From positions 34,348,001-34,412,000 of the forward strand of contig NC_060060.1 of assembly GCF_020283565.1 (NCBI RefSeq): a stretch of DNA of 64,000 nucleotides, in the 5' to 3' direction. Each line of letters starts with the position of its first letter. The stretch's first letter is position 1. This document shows, piece after piece, positions 34,303 to 44,625 of the stretch. Under the pieces are notes generated by a model. It did not search any database. It saw only the letters and a list, made by a program, of their open reading frames with translations, and was not told where the DNA came from. This DNA is from Trifolium pratense. Taxonomy: Eukaryota > Streptophyta > Magnoliopsida > Fabales > Fabaceae. The position numbers and the translations under genes are program-made.

Positions 34303-35008
34303 GAAGAGGGATATATTGACTCCAAGAGTAACTCTCAAGAGTTAGAGTTACTCCAAATCACCACCCTCTATTATCTTTTAATCTAATGACTATAATTAAT
34401 TAATAACTATCTTTATGTGTGCTTTCACTATTCTATCCCCTCTGCTATCGATTTTATCGATTTTTTGTTTGTCATTGGTTCTGATTGCAAAAAAAATAAT
34501 ATGTATCTCCTATTAATTTGGATTTGGAATGTCAAAAAAGGAGAAGAAAAAACAAACAGGAAAAGTCAATTGGAAATTAAATCAAAAGTTTACTTTTATT
34601 AATTTTGGGTATTGAAACTTATAACGGTGATTAAAGCTTATGGTTGTGAAATACATTGATCGGATCGGATGTTATTCTCTTACATATAAAAATTATACCT
34701 AATTTTTGTTGTCACATGAACCTTGATATTTAGAAACAGGAAAGAATGAAACATTTAATTTCAAATTTCAATGATGCAATACAATATCGAGATTGAAGAA
34801 ACGATTAAGCAAAATATAATTCGATTAAAAAAAAACAGAGGAACATGAATGCACATGTTAGAGAAGAACAAGATTTTATTCCTCTATATACACTAGCTTC
34901 GTGAAACAAAGCACGGATTAATTGAAACCGTTAGATTAAAAGAAAATAGAGGATGAGGATGTGGAGTAATTATTTAGAGTTACTCTTGGAGTCAATATAT
35001 CTCTCCTC
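34303..35008. mobile_element. Mutator-type TIR element with perfect 9-bp TSD
   Basis: The inverted ends share GATATATTGACTCCAAGAGT AACTCT and are flanked by AAACTCTAA at 34294-34302 and 35009-35017. The left arm continues into CACCACCCTCTATTATCTTTTAATCTAA; the right arm mirrors it. No transposase. A CTAG next to a short hairpin at about 34892-34915 inside it resembles a Helitron 3' end. Confidence 0.8.
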
Positions 35009-35094
35009 AAACTCTAATATTTTATAGGATCCACTAAGAACGATGTTCTGTTTTATTCCATAAAGGGAAAACCAAGTACACTGACCTATGGGGT

Positions 35095-35225
35095 TGGATA
35101 GATAGCTTAACTGGTTAAGCTAATTAAGCTAGTTGAGCTAAGGGTTTAAGGAATTGGAGGTCTAAAGTTCAAGTCCTAACAAGGAGAAAAACTAACATAA
35201 CATTTTAATAATATACCAACAATTT
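35095..35225 (+). mobile_element. tRNA-derived SINE-like element
   Basis: A-box region TAGCTTAACTGGTTAAGC (about 35103-35120) and B-box region AAAGTTCAAGTCC (about 35165-35177) lie about 45 bases apart. The 3' part is AT-rich. No tRNA acceptor stem. Confidence 0.55.
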
Positions 35226-35385
35226 GCTTATAAAAAAAAATAAGCTGACCTATAAAAAAAGTGCATAGACTACAACATTATCCTTATCTGTATTCTAGAA
35301 CTAAGATTCATCATAAATACCCTTGTTTCAGGTATTATGAATAATAATCTCTATTTTAATTGAGATTACACACTAGTATGTCCAC

Positions 35386-35525
35386 AAATATTAGCTCAAT
35401 TGACAAAAATCCCAAAAATGTTTGGTTGGATGTCATGACCGGGGTTCACCCTGGTCCCTCCACTTTGTGTGTGAGTTTCTAATGGCTTCTCATTTTGTAT
35501 ATCTATCCAAAAAATATATATATAC
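35386..35525 (+). mobile_element. tRNA-derived SINE-like element
   Basis: A-box-like TATTAGCTCAATTGAC and B-box region CCGGGGTTCACCCTGG (about 35449-35464), followed by a body ending in AT-rich sequence near 35525. The spacing of the two boxes fits a pol III internal promoter. Confidence 0.55.
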
Positions 35526-35818
35526 ACACTAGTCTAGACAGCTAGGCGAAGCAATCCAACAACCTCGTCTAATTGCCAACCAACAATTACTAAAAGAGAA
35601 TATATAACTGTAAGAGTGTTCTAATATTTAAAGTACAAAAATACAATCCAGTAGAAAAAAAGTTATCAAGATAGCACAGAAAAAAAAGAAGAGGTACTCA
35701 ATAAATTCTAGGGCAAAAACATTATATACCTAGAATTAGCAAACATAAGCAAAAGGAAAAAAGCCTTATCGAAACTTAACCCTTTACAATCAGTTTTTCC
35801 TTATCCAAAAATTGACAT

Positions 35819-37027
35819 TCACACAACAACAACTTGGGCTGGGGATTGCATGGGCCAACCTGGAAGAGACGGCGATCCCGGAGGTGTTGCACTGCGGCTG
35901 GGAGAGAAAAGGCTTAGTTCTACAAATGTTCCAGTTGAAGCAACACCCTTTTCCAATGTCCGAAATGAAATTGATCCACGCTTTGTTGATTCATCAGAAT
36001 ACCTACCGGGACTAGGCTGAGCATTTTCCTCAACATTATATTCCAAATGACTCTGGTTAGCAACAAGGGATATAGTATCATTATGATCTTCATTAAACCT
36101 CCTAGTCCTAGCTTCCAGGTCTTGTAAATTTCCCAGCGCTAAACAATCTGCAACTGGACGGTACACAAGTGTGCACATGCACAACCCAGAACAACATACA
36201 AGTGCAAGAAATGCCAAGAAAACAAAGGCTTCAAACATAAAATGCTCAGGTCCAGATAAAACAGATAAACCAAGGAAAAGAACCCTTAATGGAAGAAAAC
36301 ACAGAACTGAGAATAGTAGTGTGTAAACCCTTTTCTGCAAACCTTTGTTGATAACTAATTTTAAAATCCGACTACCAAGCCAAAAAAGGTAGGAAGTCAG
36401 GATAATAGCAAAAAGGCCAAGGAGAATGGTACTAAGTAGAGGGTAAGTACAAAGGGCAATATCATCACTCCCCTCTGCAACTGAAGAGGAGCCGACTGTA
36501 CTTGTAAAATAATGAGGCAATTTCTTCCCAGAACCCTTATCCTTGTCTAAATGAGGTCCAACAAAAATAACAAAAAGCTGAAGAAGAAACATTGGAAGGC
36601 AGTAAAGAATAATATATGCAGATGTCCTCACATTCCATTTTCTGCTCATAATTCCAGTCTCCAACCTCTGCAAGGGTGCACGGAGGAGAAACACAAGTGT
36701 GAGAAAGAGGCAAGGTTCTGCAAATCCCATGTTCGATACAATGTAACATTTGCAAACAGTTTCCCTCCATTTTAAGTGAAGAGCGCGTCTTAACAAAGTT
36801 AGCCGGAAAATTTCACCTAGACCCCACCAGATTACAAATAGGATGAATGCAATTCTAATAATCCAAGGACCACTAAAATAATTGAGCTGAAAAAAACCTT
36901 GATTATGAATACGAGAGCGGAAGTAGAATGAGTAAGCAATGCATATCAACCCAAGAAGAATCAAGATGGCTACTAGACAAATTGTCACCACACCGAATGC
37001 TTCGGCAGCAAATCTCGACAGGGGCAT
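35819..37027 (-). CDS. Seven-transmembrane plant membrane protein
   Basis: 402 aa from the ATG at 37027 (MPLSRFAAEAF). Seven hydrophobic spans are visible: VVTICLVAILILLGLICIAY, WIIRIAFILFVIWWGL, CLFLTLVFLL, YIILYCLPMFLLQLFVIFV, LLSTILLGLFAIILTSYLFW, YTLLFSVLCFLPLRVLFLGL and EAFVFLAFLALVCCSGLCMC. A Ser/Pro-rich tail of about 95 residues follows and is likely cytosolic. I do not recognise a specific family with certainty; it resembles plant proteins listed as candidate GPCR-like, and no function should be assumed. The frame stays open upstream to 37129 with protein-like residues (APEDFWYPCCQRACVESVF). It could be spliced at 37129 to an exon 37322-37252 and a leader exon ending at 38124, but no in-frame ATG is seen there, so the start is uncertain. 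Confidence 0.8.
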   Translation of the reverse strand: MPLSRFAAEAFGVVTICLVAILILLGLICIAYSFYFRSRIHNQGFFQLNYFSGPWIIRIAFILFVIWWGLGEIFRLTLLRRALHLKWRETVCKCYIVSNMGFAEPCLFLTLVFLLRAPLQRLETGIMSRKWNVRTSAYIILYCLPMFLLQLFVIFVGPHLDKDKGSGKKLPHYFTSTVGSSSVAEGSDDIALCTYPLLSTILLGLFAIILTSYLFWLGSRILKLVINKGLQKRVYTLLFSVLCFLPLRVLFLGLSVLSGPEHFMFEAFVFLAFLALVCCSGLCMCTLVYRPVADCLALGNLQDLEARTRRFNEDHNDTISLVANQSHLEYNVEENAQPSPGRYSDESTKRGSISFRTLEKGVASTGTFVELSLFSPSRSATPPGSPSLPGWPMQSPAQVVVV

Positions 37028-37251
37028 TACCCGAAATACAGATTCCACGCATGCTCTCTGACAGCATGGATACCAGAAATCCTCTGGGGCTTGTGCCTTT
37101 TGTCCAGAACTAATGTATGACTCAATGAGCTCACAATATCATTAATAGAGTGTGATAATTGAACTCAACTCAAATATGCAGAAGCACCCCTGAGTAGATG
37201 ATTACATACCATCACATATCAACCATCTAGCATTCTTCCATGACTTCATAC

Positions 37252-38074
37252 CGGTGAATTGCGCAAGGGTAATACATCCACCTCAGAAATGCTCTCTAGG
37301 ATTGATTGCCCAATTCCAGCATCTACACTAAACACACACACACAAAAAAAAGTTCAATCTCTAATATTAGATTAATGCATTAGATTTAGAGATATTCCAA
37401 CAAAACTCAAGGGAGAGAATTGTGAATCATAAAAAGTTAAACACATTCATAAATGAATGGCCACACACACAGCAACACAATGATAAAAAGGAAACTAATA
37501 ACTTATAAAGGCAGACAATATCATCAACATATGAGTGAAAATTTAATGTGATGCAACAAGTTGTTATCTATTGTTGAATCTTCAGAGGCATTGAAGATTG
37601 GCTTGGTGGTTAAAGAGTAGAGTGATAAGAGGGCCTTAGGAACATAACAGCAACTTAAATAGCAAGATTTATCATAGGTTCTTTCTTTGTTCCTATAAAT
37701 ATGTGAGATTGGTGGTCTTGAAAAGAAACATTTAACTTAAAAACAGTATAGAGACTCACTTGAATTACATAGAATAAACAATGAAAGGCATGTGAAATTG
37801 AATTGTACAGATGATGTTGTGCAAGTTGAAGATGATAAGATGAATTTGAATGCATCTATGGATTAAGGTACATTGAACATAAAATAAATAAATTGGTTTA
37901 ATTCCTCAAGAGAGAAATATAGGGTTAAAGTTTGATTGGAGTTGAAATCTAATCTAATCTAATCTAAATAATAATAATGATAATGCGAGTAAATAACGAA
38001 GGGGGGAATCGATAAATAAATCTGAAGAAAAAGACAAAGAGGAAAGCATACATACATATATAGAGTGAGAAATT

Positions 38075-38123
<49 letters not shown>

Positions 38124-38340
38124 AGTGCAACGAAGGTTTGATCCAGTGAGGAGAAAGAGAAAACCCTAATTCGGACGTAGAATGAATGAACGAGAGAGAG
38201 AGAGAGAGAGGCAAAAGAAAGAAGAAGGGAAAGAAAGAAACGATGAACGAAACGAAAAGAGAGAGAGAAAGAGAAAGATGTTGTTGGTGTGTGATGTGAG
38301 TGGGACTTTGTTGGTGACAGCCTGTCTCCAGCTGTGTCGT
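37252..38340 (-). promoter_or_regulatory. Probable 5' leader exons and intron of the seven-TM gene
   Basis: A CT-rich leader exon (about 38340-38124) ends at a good donor (CACT|GTAAGC). A second exon (37322-37252) is bounded by TGTAG| and CCG|GTATG and joins in frame to 37129. The exon order and boundaries are inferred from splice signals only. The (GA)n microsatellite 38080-38118 begins five bases inside the first intron. Confidence 0.5.
38080..38118. repeat. (GA)n microsatellite next to a splice donor
   Basis: About 19 uninterrupted GA units. On the gene strand this is a (CT)n tract starting directly after GTAAG, the donor of the first intron of the seven-TM gene. A shorter GA tract lies at 38190-38209 in the leader. 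Confidence 0.9.
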
Positions 38341-38516
38341 CCGAACCTTCCGCTTCGTCGACAAAACCACTTGCTTCGGCCTATACCTACCTACGTGTCA
38401 ATCCTACCACGCCGTCTCTTTCCTATCAAATACAAAATCTTATAAGATAGTCAAAACACTTCATAAAATAATAAATGAAAATAATAACTAACCTTTTTGG
38501 GACATTATTAAAAAAT

Positions 38517-38863
38517 GGTTTAACTACACATTTGGTGTGTCCCTTACGTTTATTTTAGGTATTAATTTGATCTCATACGTTTAAAAAGTATCAATTTGGT
38601 CCCTTACATTTATTTTAGGTTTCAAGTTAGTCATTTCCGTTAGTTTTGTCACTAACACCGTTTGAACAGTACACGTGTCCGTGTGTCCAAGTGTCACGTG
38701 TCTGTCCACATATGCAAATTGACTGCCACATGTGACAAAATTGACGGAAAGGACTAACTTGAAACCTAAAATAAACGTAAGGGACCAAATTGATATTTTT
38801 TAAACGTAAGGGACCAAATTGAAACTTAAAATAAACATAAGGGATCAAATGTGTAGTTAAGCC
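38517..38863. mobile_element. Mutator-type MITE with perfect 9-bp TSD
   Basis: Ends GGTTTAACTACACATTTGGT and the reverse complement of ATCAAATGTGTAGTTAAGCC; flanks TTAAAAAAT at 38508-38516 and 38864-38872. The arms fold back over most of its length. Same family as 20734 and 55256 by end sequence. Confidence 0.85.
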
Positions 38864-38910
38864 TTAAAAAATTAAATCTGGTAAAAAAGTATTGAAATTT
38901 GTGTATTTTA

Positions 38911-39791
38911 GGCACCGTTTGGTAAGTCCAATAAGCTAGCTTATAGCTTATTGAACTAGCTTATAAGCTTGTTTGAAAAAAATGTGAAGTGTTTGGTAAC
39001 GAGCTTCTTTAACTAGCTTATAACATTTTTTGAGATGCTATTTCGGCTCTGTTTGGTAAAATTAAGCTATAAGCTAGCTTATAGCTGATAAGCTAGCTGA
39101 TAGCTGAAAAGCTAGCTTATAGCTGATAGCTGAAAAGCTAGCTGATTGAAATTAAAGTGTTTGGTAAAATTAGCTTTTTAAATGATTGATAAATATAAAA
39201 AGACATAAAAGGATATTATATGTAGTGGGTAGTTTTTTTTAGTGGGTAGTTTTTTATTTTATAAAAAATAATAAAATTAAATTAAAGGTTAAAAATGGAA
39301 AAAACCGTAAAAAGCTATAAGCTATAAGCTCAAACGCTACTTGAAATAGCATCTCAAAAAAAGCTATAAGCTCGTGAGAAAAGCTTTTTACCAAACACTT
39401 CTATTTTTTTCAAACAAGCTTATAAGCTAGTCCAATAAGCTATAAGCTAGCTTATTGGACTTACCAAACACTCCCTTCAAGTAGCGTATGAGCTTATAGC
39501 TTATAGCTTTTTCATTTTATTCCATATTTACCCTCATTAATTTTATTTATTTATTTTTTAAAAATTATAATAACTACCCGCTAACACTTACAAAAAAAAA
39601 AACTACCCACTAACCATGTATTTTTATGTCATTTTATACTTACAATAGCTAAATTTGTCAAACACTTTAATTTTATTATACTAGCTTTTCAGCTATAAGC
39701 TACCAGCCATCAGCTATCAGTTATAAGCTAGCTTTTCAGCTATAAGCTAGCTGATAAGCTAGCTTATAGCTTATTTTTACCAAACAGAGCC
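38911..39791. mobile_element. GCTTATAGC-rich foldback element, interrupted by its own relative
   Basis: Outer ends GGCACCGTTTGGTAAGTCC and (reversed) GGCTCTGTTTGGTAAAAATA. Its two halves, 38911-39044 and 39476-39791, are separated by the inverted copy 39045-39475. The intact inner copy shows how the halves should join (GCTATTTCAAGTAGCG). The element is dense in GCTTATAGC/GCTAGC motifs able to form many alternative hairpins. I cannot settle its TSD or superfamily. Confidence 0.75.
39045..39475. mobile_element. Inner inverted copy of the same foldback family, TSD TTC
   Basis: Starts GGCTCTGTTTGGTAAAATTA and ends GGACTTACCAAACACTCCC; TTC flanks it on both sides (39042-39044 and 39476-39478). 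Reverse-complemented, it matches the outer element end to end, including the GAGATGCTATTTC / AAGTAGCG junction where it landed. Length 431 bp against about 447 bp for the reconstructed outer copy. Confidence 0.8.
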
Positions 39792-40849
39792 TAATATTTG
39801 AAAATATAATATTTTTCTTTGATAAAAAAATATAAAATATTTGTTCTACCTAAAAATTTATTTCTTTTGACTTCTTTTTATAGTTTCTCTTAAGAGTCAT
39901 GCTAAATAGTATCTCCGATATATTTGTTAAGTATACTAAAAAGGCAAAATAAAAATACAAAATTAATGATAGAAAGATGACTTTTTATATTTTTAATATA
40001 CTGCATGTATAAGTTTCAAGAAAAAAATTTATATTGGTAGTATCCTGGGGGCATTGTTTAATATTTTTCATATTATAATTATATATTAACAAAGAGACAT
40101 ATGATTAATGCTACTAATTGTATGATGTCTACTAATCACTATGGTGTCTTATAATACTCATAATAAAACGTCTTTTGACATCTTAATTAATACCACAAAG
40201 CACTAATCATATGTCTACTAGGGTAAGTTTAATCAAACATTCTTTTGCAGCAAAACATTAGGGTACAACATTTGAGTATTGGGTTGCTGTAAAGCACTTT
40301 GTGGCGATAATCAACATAGACAGATTAAGTGACGACGTTAAAAGGGAAACTCAATCAAGTGGTTTTGGTGGTGGTAGGTGTTCACCAGTGTTAGTCAGAG
40401 GTTGAAACAAGTGCCTTTTTAAACACTCTTAGGGAGAACATAATTCAACAAGGGGTGGTGAGAGTGGCCAAAAAAAATTTCTCACTCAAGTGAAGCATAT
40501 CAATTGGCGAGAAATGTTTTATCTGATGTTGTGAATGATTCGACAACCGTTGCACGATAATTGGCACAGATGCTTTCATAGTTGGTTGATGATTGTTCAC
40601 TAATGTGGGATTCAACCACTTTGTGACAACAGAGTTGTTTGTCGGCACTATTAGGGTTATCAATGTCAAGGATACTGCATCAATTTCGGGTGCTTAGGTT
40701 TTTGTCTAGAGAGCAAAATGTGTTGGGATTTAACAGGGTTTTTTTTTAAAAATAATCCTCTTAGCGGAACAATCCCGATGAACGGATCTTGATTAAACAA
40801 TTAATCAAAAATCAAAGAACACAAAACCACAAGTTTACGTGTTTAGTGC
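39792..40849. other. Gene-free spacer
   Basis: AT-rich to about 40230, then more mixed sequence (40250-40740) that looks like a decayed coding or transposon segment. No frame stays open and no motif is recognised. Confidence 0.4.
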
Positions 40850-43320
40850 ATATTAGAAAATCAGTCAGCGTTTGTCCCTGAAGGTCAATCCTCGATAATG
40901 CAATGGCTGTCATTGAAATCATTCATTATATGAAATCTAAAACCAGAGGCAAGAAGGGTGAGGTAGCGCTCAAACTAGAAATCAACAAGGCTTATGACTG
41001 TATCGACTAGGAATATTTAAAAGAGATCATGGTAAAGATGGGGTTCTCTAAAAAATGGATTGGGTGGATTATGTTATGTGTTGAAACAGTGGACTACTCA
41101 ATCATTGTTAACAGTAATTTGGAGGGGCCTGTTGTTCCTGGTAGAGGCTTACGACAAGGGGACCCGTTATCACTCTTTATAATCTTTGCATAAGGCCTTT
41201 CAGCTCTAATTCGACAAGCTGAGAACATAGGGGATTTACATGGTATCAAAATATGCAGGCAAGCACCTATTATCTCTCATCTTCTCTTTGCAGATGACTG
41301 CTTCCTATTCTTTAAAGCAACGGTTAATGAGACAATCGTGTTAAAGAATATCCTATCAGTTTATGAAGCAGCATCCGGTCAAGCCATCAATCTCCAAAAG
41401 TCTGCGTGAAGATAGTGCTCAACAGCTTGGTGTGACTCAGGTCCTCGGCACCAGAAAGTATCTTGGCCTTCCATCCATGATTGGCAGAAGCAAAAAATCA
41501 ACTTTTAAATTCATAAAGGACAAAATTTGGAAGAAAATGAAGTCGTGGAGCAGCAGACATCTCTCTCAAGCAGACAGAGAAGTCATGATTAAATCAATCT
41601 TGCAATCCATTCCAACGTATGTGCTGAGCATTTTTCTACTCCCTAGTACTCTACTTGATGACATAGAAAAGATGCTTAATTCTTTTTGGTGGGGTCACAG
41701 TGGTAACAATGGTCGCGGATTACACTGTCTTTCTTGGGAACGACTCTTGGTGAGCAAAGATTACGGTGGTATGGGCTTCGAAAATCTTCAAACTTTCGAT
41801 ATGGTCATGCTAGGCAAACAAGCTTGGAATTTAATTAAAAAACCAAGCAATCTAATCACAAAACTACTCAAAGCTATATACTTTCCAAATTGTGATTTTT
41901 TCGAGTCGAGCATCAGGCATAATCCAAGCTATGTATGGAGGAGTATTTGGAGTTCAAAAGTCACTTGTCAAAGGAGGGTGCAGGTGGATCGTTGGTACCG
42001 GAGAGAACATAAACATTTGGGAGCAAAATTGGCTCAAGGAAGGCATGCCACTTACTACACCTTCTAACATACAACTGTTTGGTGATATTAAAAGAGTGAA
42101 GGACCTTATGATGATTAATTCAAAATCATGGGACCTCGACAAAATCCGTGATAGCTTTGACAATAATATTGTGAGACGGACTATGCAGACTCCTCTTTAT
42201 CCTTTTGTTCGCGATGACAAGCTAACATGGAAGCTGTGACAAGACGGTGTATATTCTGTTTGCAGTGCTTAAAAACAATGTGTTAATGTTGCAGGGTATC
42301 AAGACAGACACGGTGTTTCAGGTCAATGGAACAACATCTGGCATGCAAAAATTCCTCCAAAAGTGAAGAACCTTATTAGGCGCATTGGTCGGGATATCTT
42401 ACCAACACGCAAGAAGCTCATCAGCTGTGGAGTACAATGTCCAGTGCATTGTGATGTCTGCAACGATGGAGACGAAGACAGTATACACGTGTTGTTTTCA
42501 TGTACAAGAAGTATTCAGTGCTGGCAGCGAGCAGGATTGTGGTCTCATATTAGTGCAGGTCTGGTTGGTAATAACAACATTGCAGGAAAACTTGTCCTCA
42601 ATTTTGTATAGGCTTAATAAAGACCAGCAAGAAATTTTTTGTGTAATAGCGTGGGGCATATGGAAGCGCCGGAATAATAAAGTGTGGGATAATATCACTG
42701 ATTTTGACCAAATTGTGGTTGAACGAGCTAAACATTTAATCACTTCTTGGCGAAATGCACAACAAATTCGTCAATCAGCCAACATAGCTCAGTCGAGCCC
42801 TCAACAAACGATTTGGATCAAGCCAAGACATGGAAGGTACAAGTGTAATGTAGATGCTTCCTTTTCGCTAGATCTCAACAAGGTGGGACTTGGTATGTGT
42901 TTAAGGGATGAACATGGTAAGTTTGTGGCGGCGAGAACAGAGTGGATAAAACCTATAGTCGAAGTGGAGATTGGTGAAGCCATAGGCTTACTGCATGCTC
43001 TCAAGTGGGTAGAAGAAATGCAGTTACACAACACTGATTTTGAAATGGATTACAAAAAGATAGTCGACAGTCTTTACGGCAAAAGAACCTATCTCTCTGA
43101 CCTTGGTTCTATTTTCAATGATTGTAGAACTATTCTAGCTTCTAATCTTGTAAACTTTGATGTTAAGTTCATTAGGAGACAAGCAAATGAAGTTGCTCAT
43201 AAGCTTGCCGGAGCGACTACATCTCTATCTAGTTTCCATAATTTTATCACTATACCAACATGTATTTACAATATTATTATCAATGAAATGAGATAAACAG
43301 TTTATCGTCAAAAAAAAAAC
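40850..43320 (+). pseudogene. 5'-truncated, decayed L1-type LINE relic
   Basis: Begins inside the reverse transcriptase region (QSAFVPEGQS) and runs through KAYD, GLRQGDPLS, HLLFADDCFLF, zf-RVT (CPVHCDVCNDGDEDSIHVLFSC) and RNase H (KCNVDASF, RRQANEVAHKLA) to an A-rich end (TTTATCGTCAAAAAAAAAA) like that of the full-length LINE. It carries in-frame stops (for example VD* for DW near 41010 and FA* near 41192) and several frameshifts (about 40900, 41400, 42000, 42240 and 42600). The endonuclease, the N-terminal RT and ORF1 are missing. Clearly related to, but distinct from, the element at 27.8-33.5 kb. No TSD found. Confidence 0.9.
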
Positions 43321-43843
43321 TTCTACATCTAAATAAAAAGTTTTAAAGTTATTATTTCTAACTAAACTAGGACAATCAATACCTTAAAATCAAATTCAAA
43401 GCTCACGAACCTAATGAAGTGCATATGTCCCCTTATTGACCCAAGTATCTATATATATATATACAATATACAAATATATAACTAGTAATTAAAATTAAGG
43501 GGACAAACAAAGTTTAGAATGACGTTAACTCTATTAAATATGCTTGGATCTCATCCTAAAAATTACTCTGATACATGTTAAATATGTTTGGATCTCATCC
43601 CCAAAAGCTAGCTTTAAGGGTGAGATTGTCCTCACATATTTATACACTTAACCGTCGGGAACCTAAACAATGTGAGACTTCAAACAAACTCCAACAACAC
43701 AACAACATATTCAACACTCACCCTCACACCTAGCGTGGTTCTGGGTCAAATGCCCATATTACAGTCCTTAACCCGGCTCTGATATATTTAACAAGCTCCA
43801 GCTTTATTAGAAATAGAAATGGAAGACCAAGAATGAGCTGCGA
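43321..43843. other. Spacer, 3' side of the small Lys/Pro/Cys-rich gene
   Basis: Contains a direct duplication (TAAATATG(C/T)TTGGATCTCATCC at about 43537 and 43582). No ORF of note. Confidence 0.45.
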
Positions 43844-44248
43844 TTAATTATTGAAACACGGACATAAGCAGCGAAACAAATTAAAAACACATCCAAATTC
43901 ACCTCTTGATCTCTCTGTCCGAACAGGAATGCCATAAACAGGTTCTGATGAAACAACAATAGTATTTTGTTCTTCTTGATCTTGACTTGGGGTATACGGT
44001 GCTGGTGGTGGAAAGAATGTCCCATAGTCATAGTTGTTGTGTTCTTCAAGCCATGAAAATGGAGGTAAGGGTGGAGCTGATGGCTGGGTGGTAGTGGTAC
44101 TGGTGGAGCAAGAGCAGCAGCAATGGTGACAGTGTGGTGGAGGTGGAGGCTGATGGTCGTAGTAGTTATCGTTGTGCTTCTTCTTCTTCTTCCCGTTCTT
44201 TTTAGACCACAATTTGAGTTTCTTCACAGATTTGATTAAGTTTTTCAT
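43844..44248 (-). CDS. Small conserved-looking plant protein, Lys-rich N-terminus and Cys-rich C-terminus
   Basis: 134 aa, single exon, ATG at 44248. Visible layout: basic N-terminus (KSVKKLKLWSKKNGKKKKKH, residues 7-26), a PPPPP run, a His/Cys cluster (HCHHCCCSCS, 39-48), a Pro-rich middle (PSAPPLPPFSW, FFPPPAPYTP), then VYGIPVRTERSRGEFGCVF and a terminal FRCLCPCFNN. The ending, YG(I/V)PV followed by ERS and a final CPCF, resembles a small plant-specific family of unknown function, but I cannot name it. The terminal cysteines could be lipidation or metal-binding sites (inference). Codon use and composition support a real gene. Confidence 0.65.
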   Translation of the reverse strand: MKNLIKSVKKLKLWSKKNGKKKKKHNDNYYDHQPPPPPHCHHCCCSCSTSTTTTQPSAPPLPPFSWLEEHNNYDYGTFFPPPAPYTPSQDQEEQNTIVVSSEPVYGIPVRTERSRGEFGCVFNLFRCLCPCFNN

Positions 44249-44459
44249 TGAAATTGCATTGCTTAATACACCTCTCCTTATTTACATCGTTTATAGGAGC
44301 GTGCTTATTGCTTAATACACCTCTCTTTATTTACTTTCCAATATATGCCCGTTGTATACTTTCCGTTGCTATTATTATAGAGCTTAGTTTACGTTACATA
44401 GACATTTCATTTCATCTAATCTAATAAATAAAAGGATTTTTTTGTTTATAACCCTCTGG

Positions 44460-44625
44460 TTCCTAGGAAAAAGGGGCCCTAGTAGTCTAGAGGTCGGTCG
44501 TGAGGTAAGTAAAGTCTGACCAATAAATTGTTCCACCCAGGAATCAAACTCGGGTTCTCCCGAAATCCGTTCTTTTTGGTGAAGCTCATTTACCACTTGA
44601 GTTCAATCACTTGTTTAATAAATAA
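44460..44625 (-). mobile_element. tRNA-derived SINE (minus strand)
   Basis: On the minus strand, A-box-like TTGAACTCAAGTGGTAAATG is followed by B-box region CCGAGTTTGATTCCTGGG about 50 bases on. The body reads TTGGTCAGACTTTACTTACC and CGACCGACCTCTAGACTACT, and ends in TTTTTC. Confidence 0.65.

Noticed and set aside
37954..38370. Open frame rich in Ser and Leu on the minus strand
   Set aside because: Created by CT microsatellites in the 5' leader and first intron of the seven-TM gene, with no ATG start and low complexity.
40445..40669. 74-codon frame on the minus strand
   Set aside because: No recognised domain. It lies in decayed repeat-like DNA before the LINE relic.
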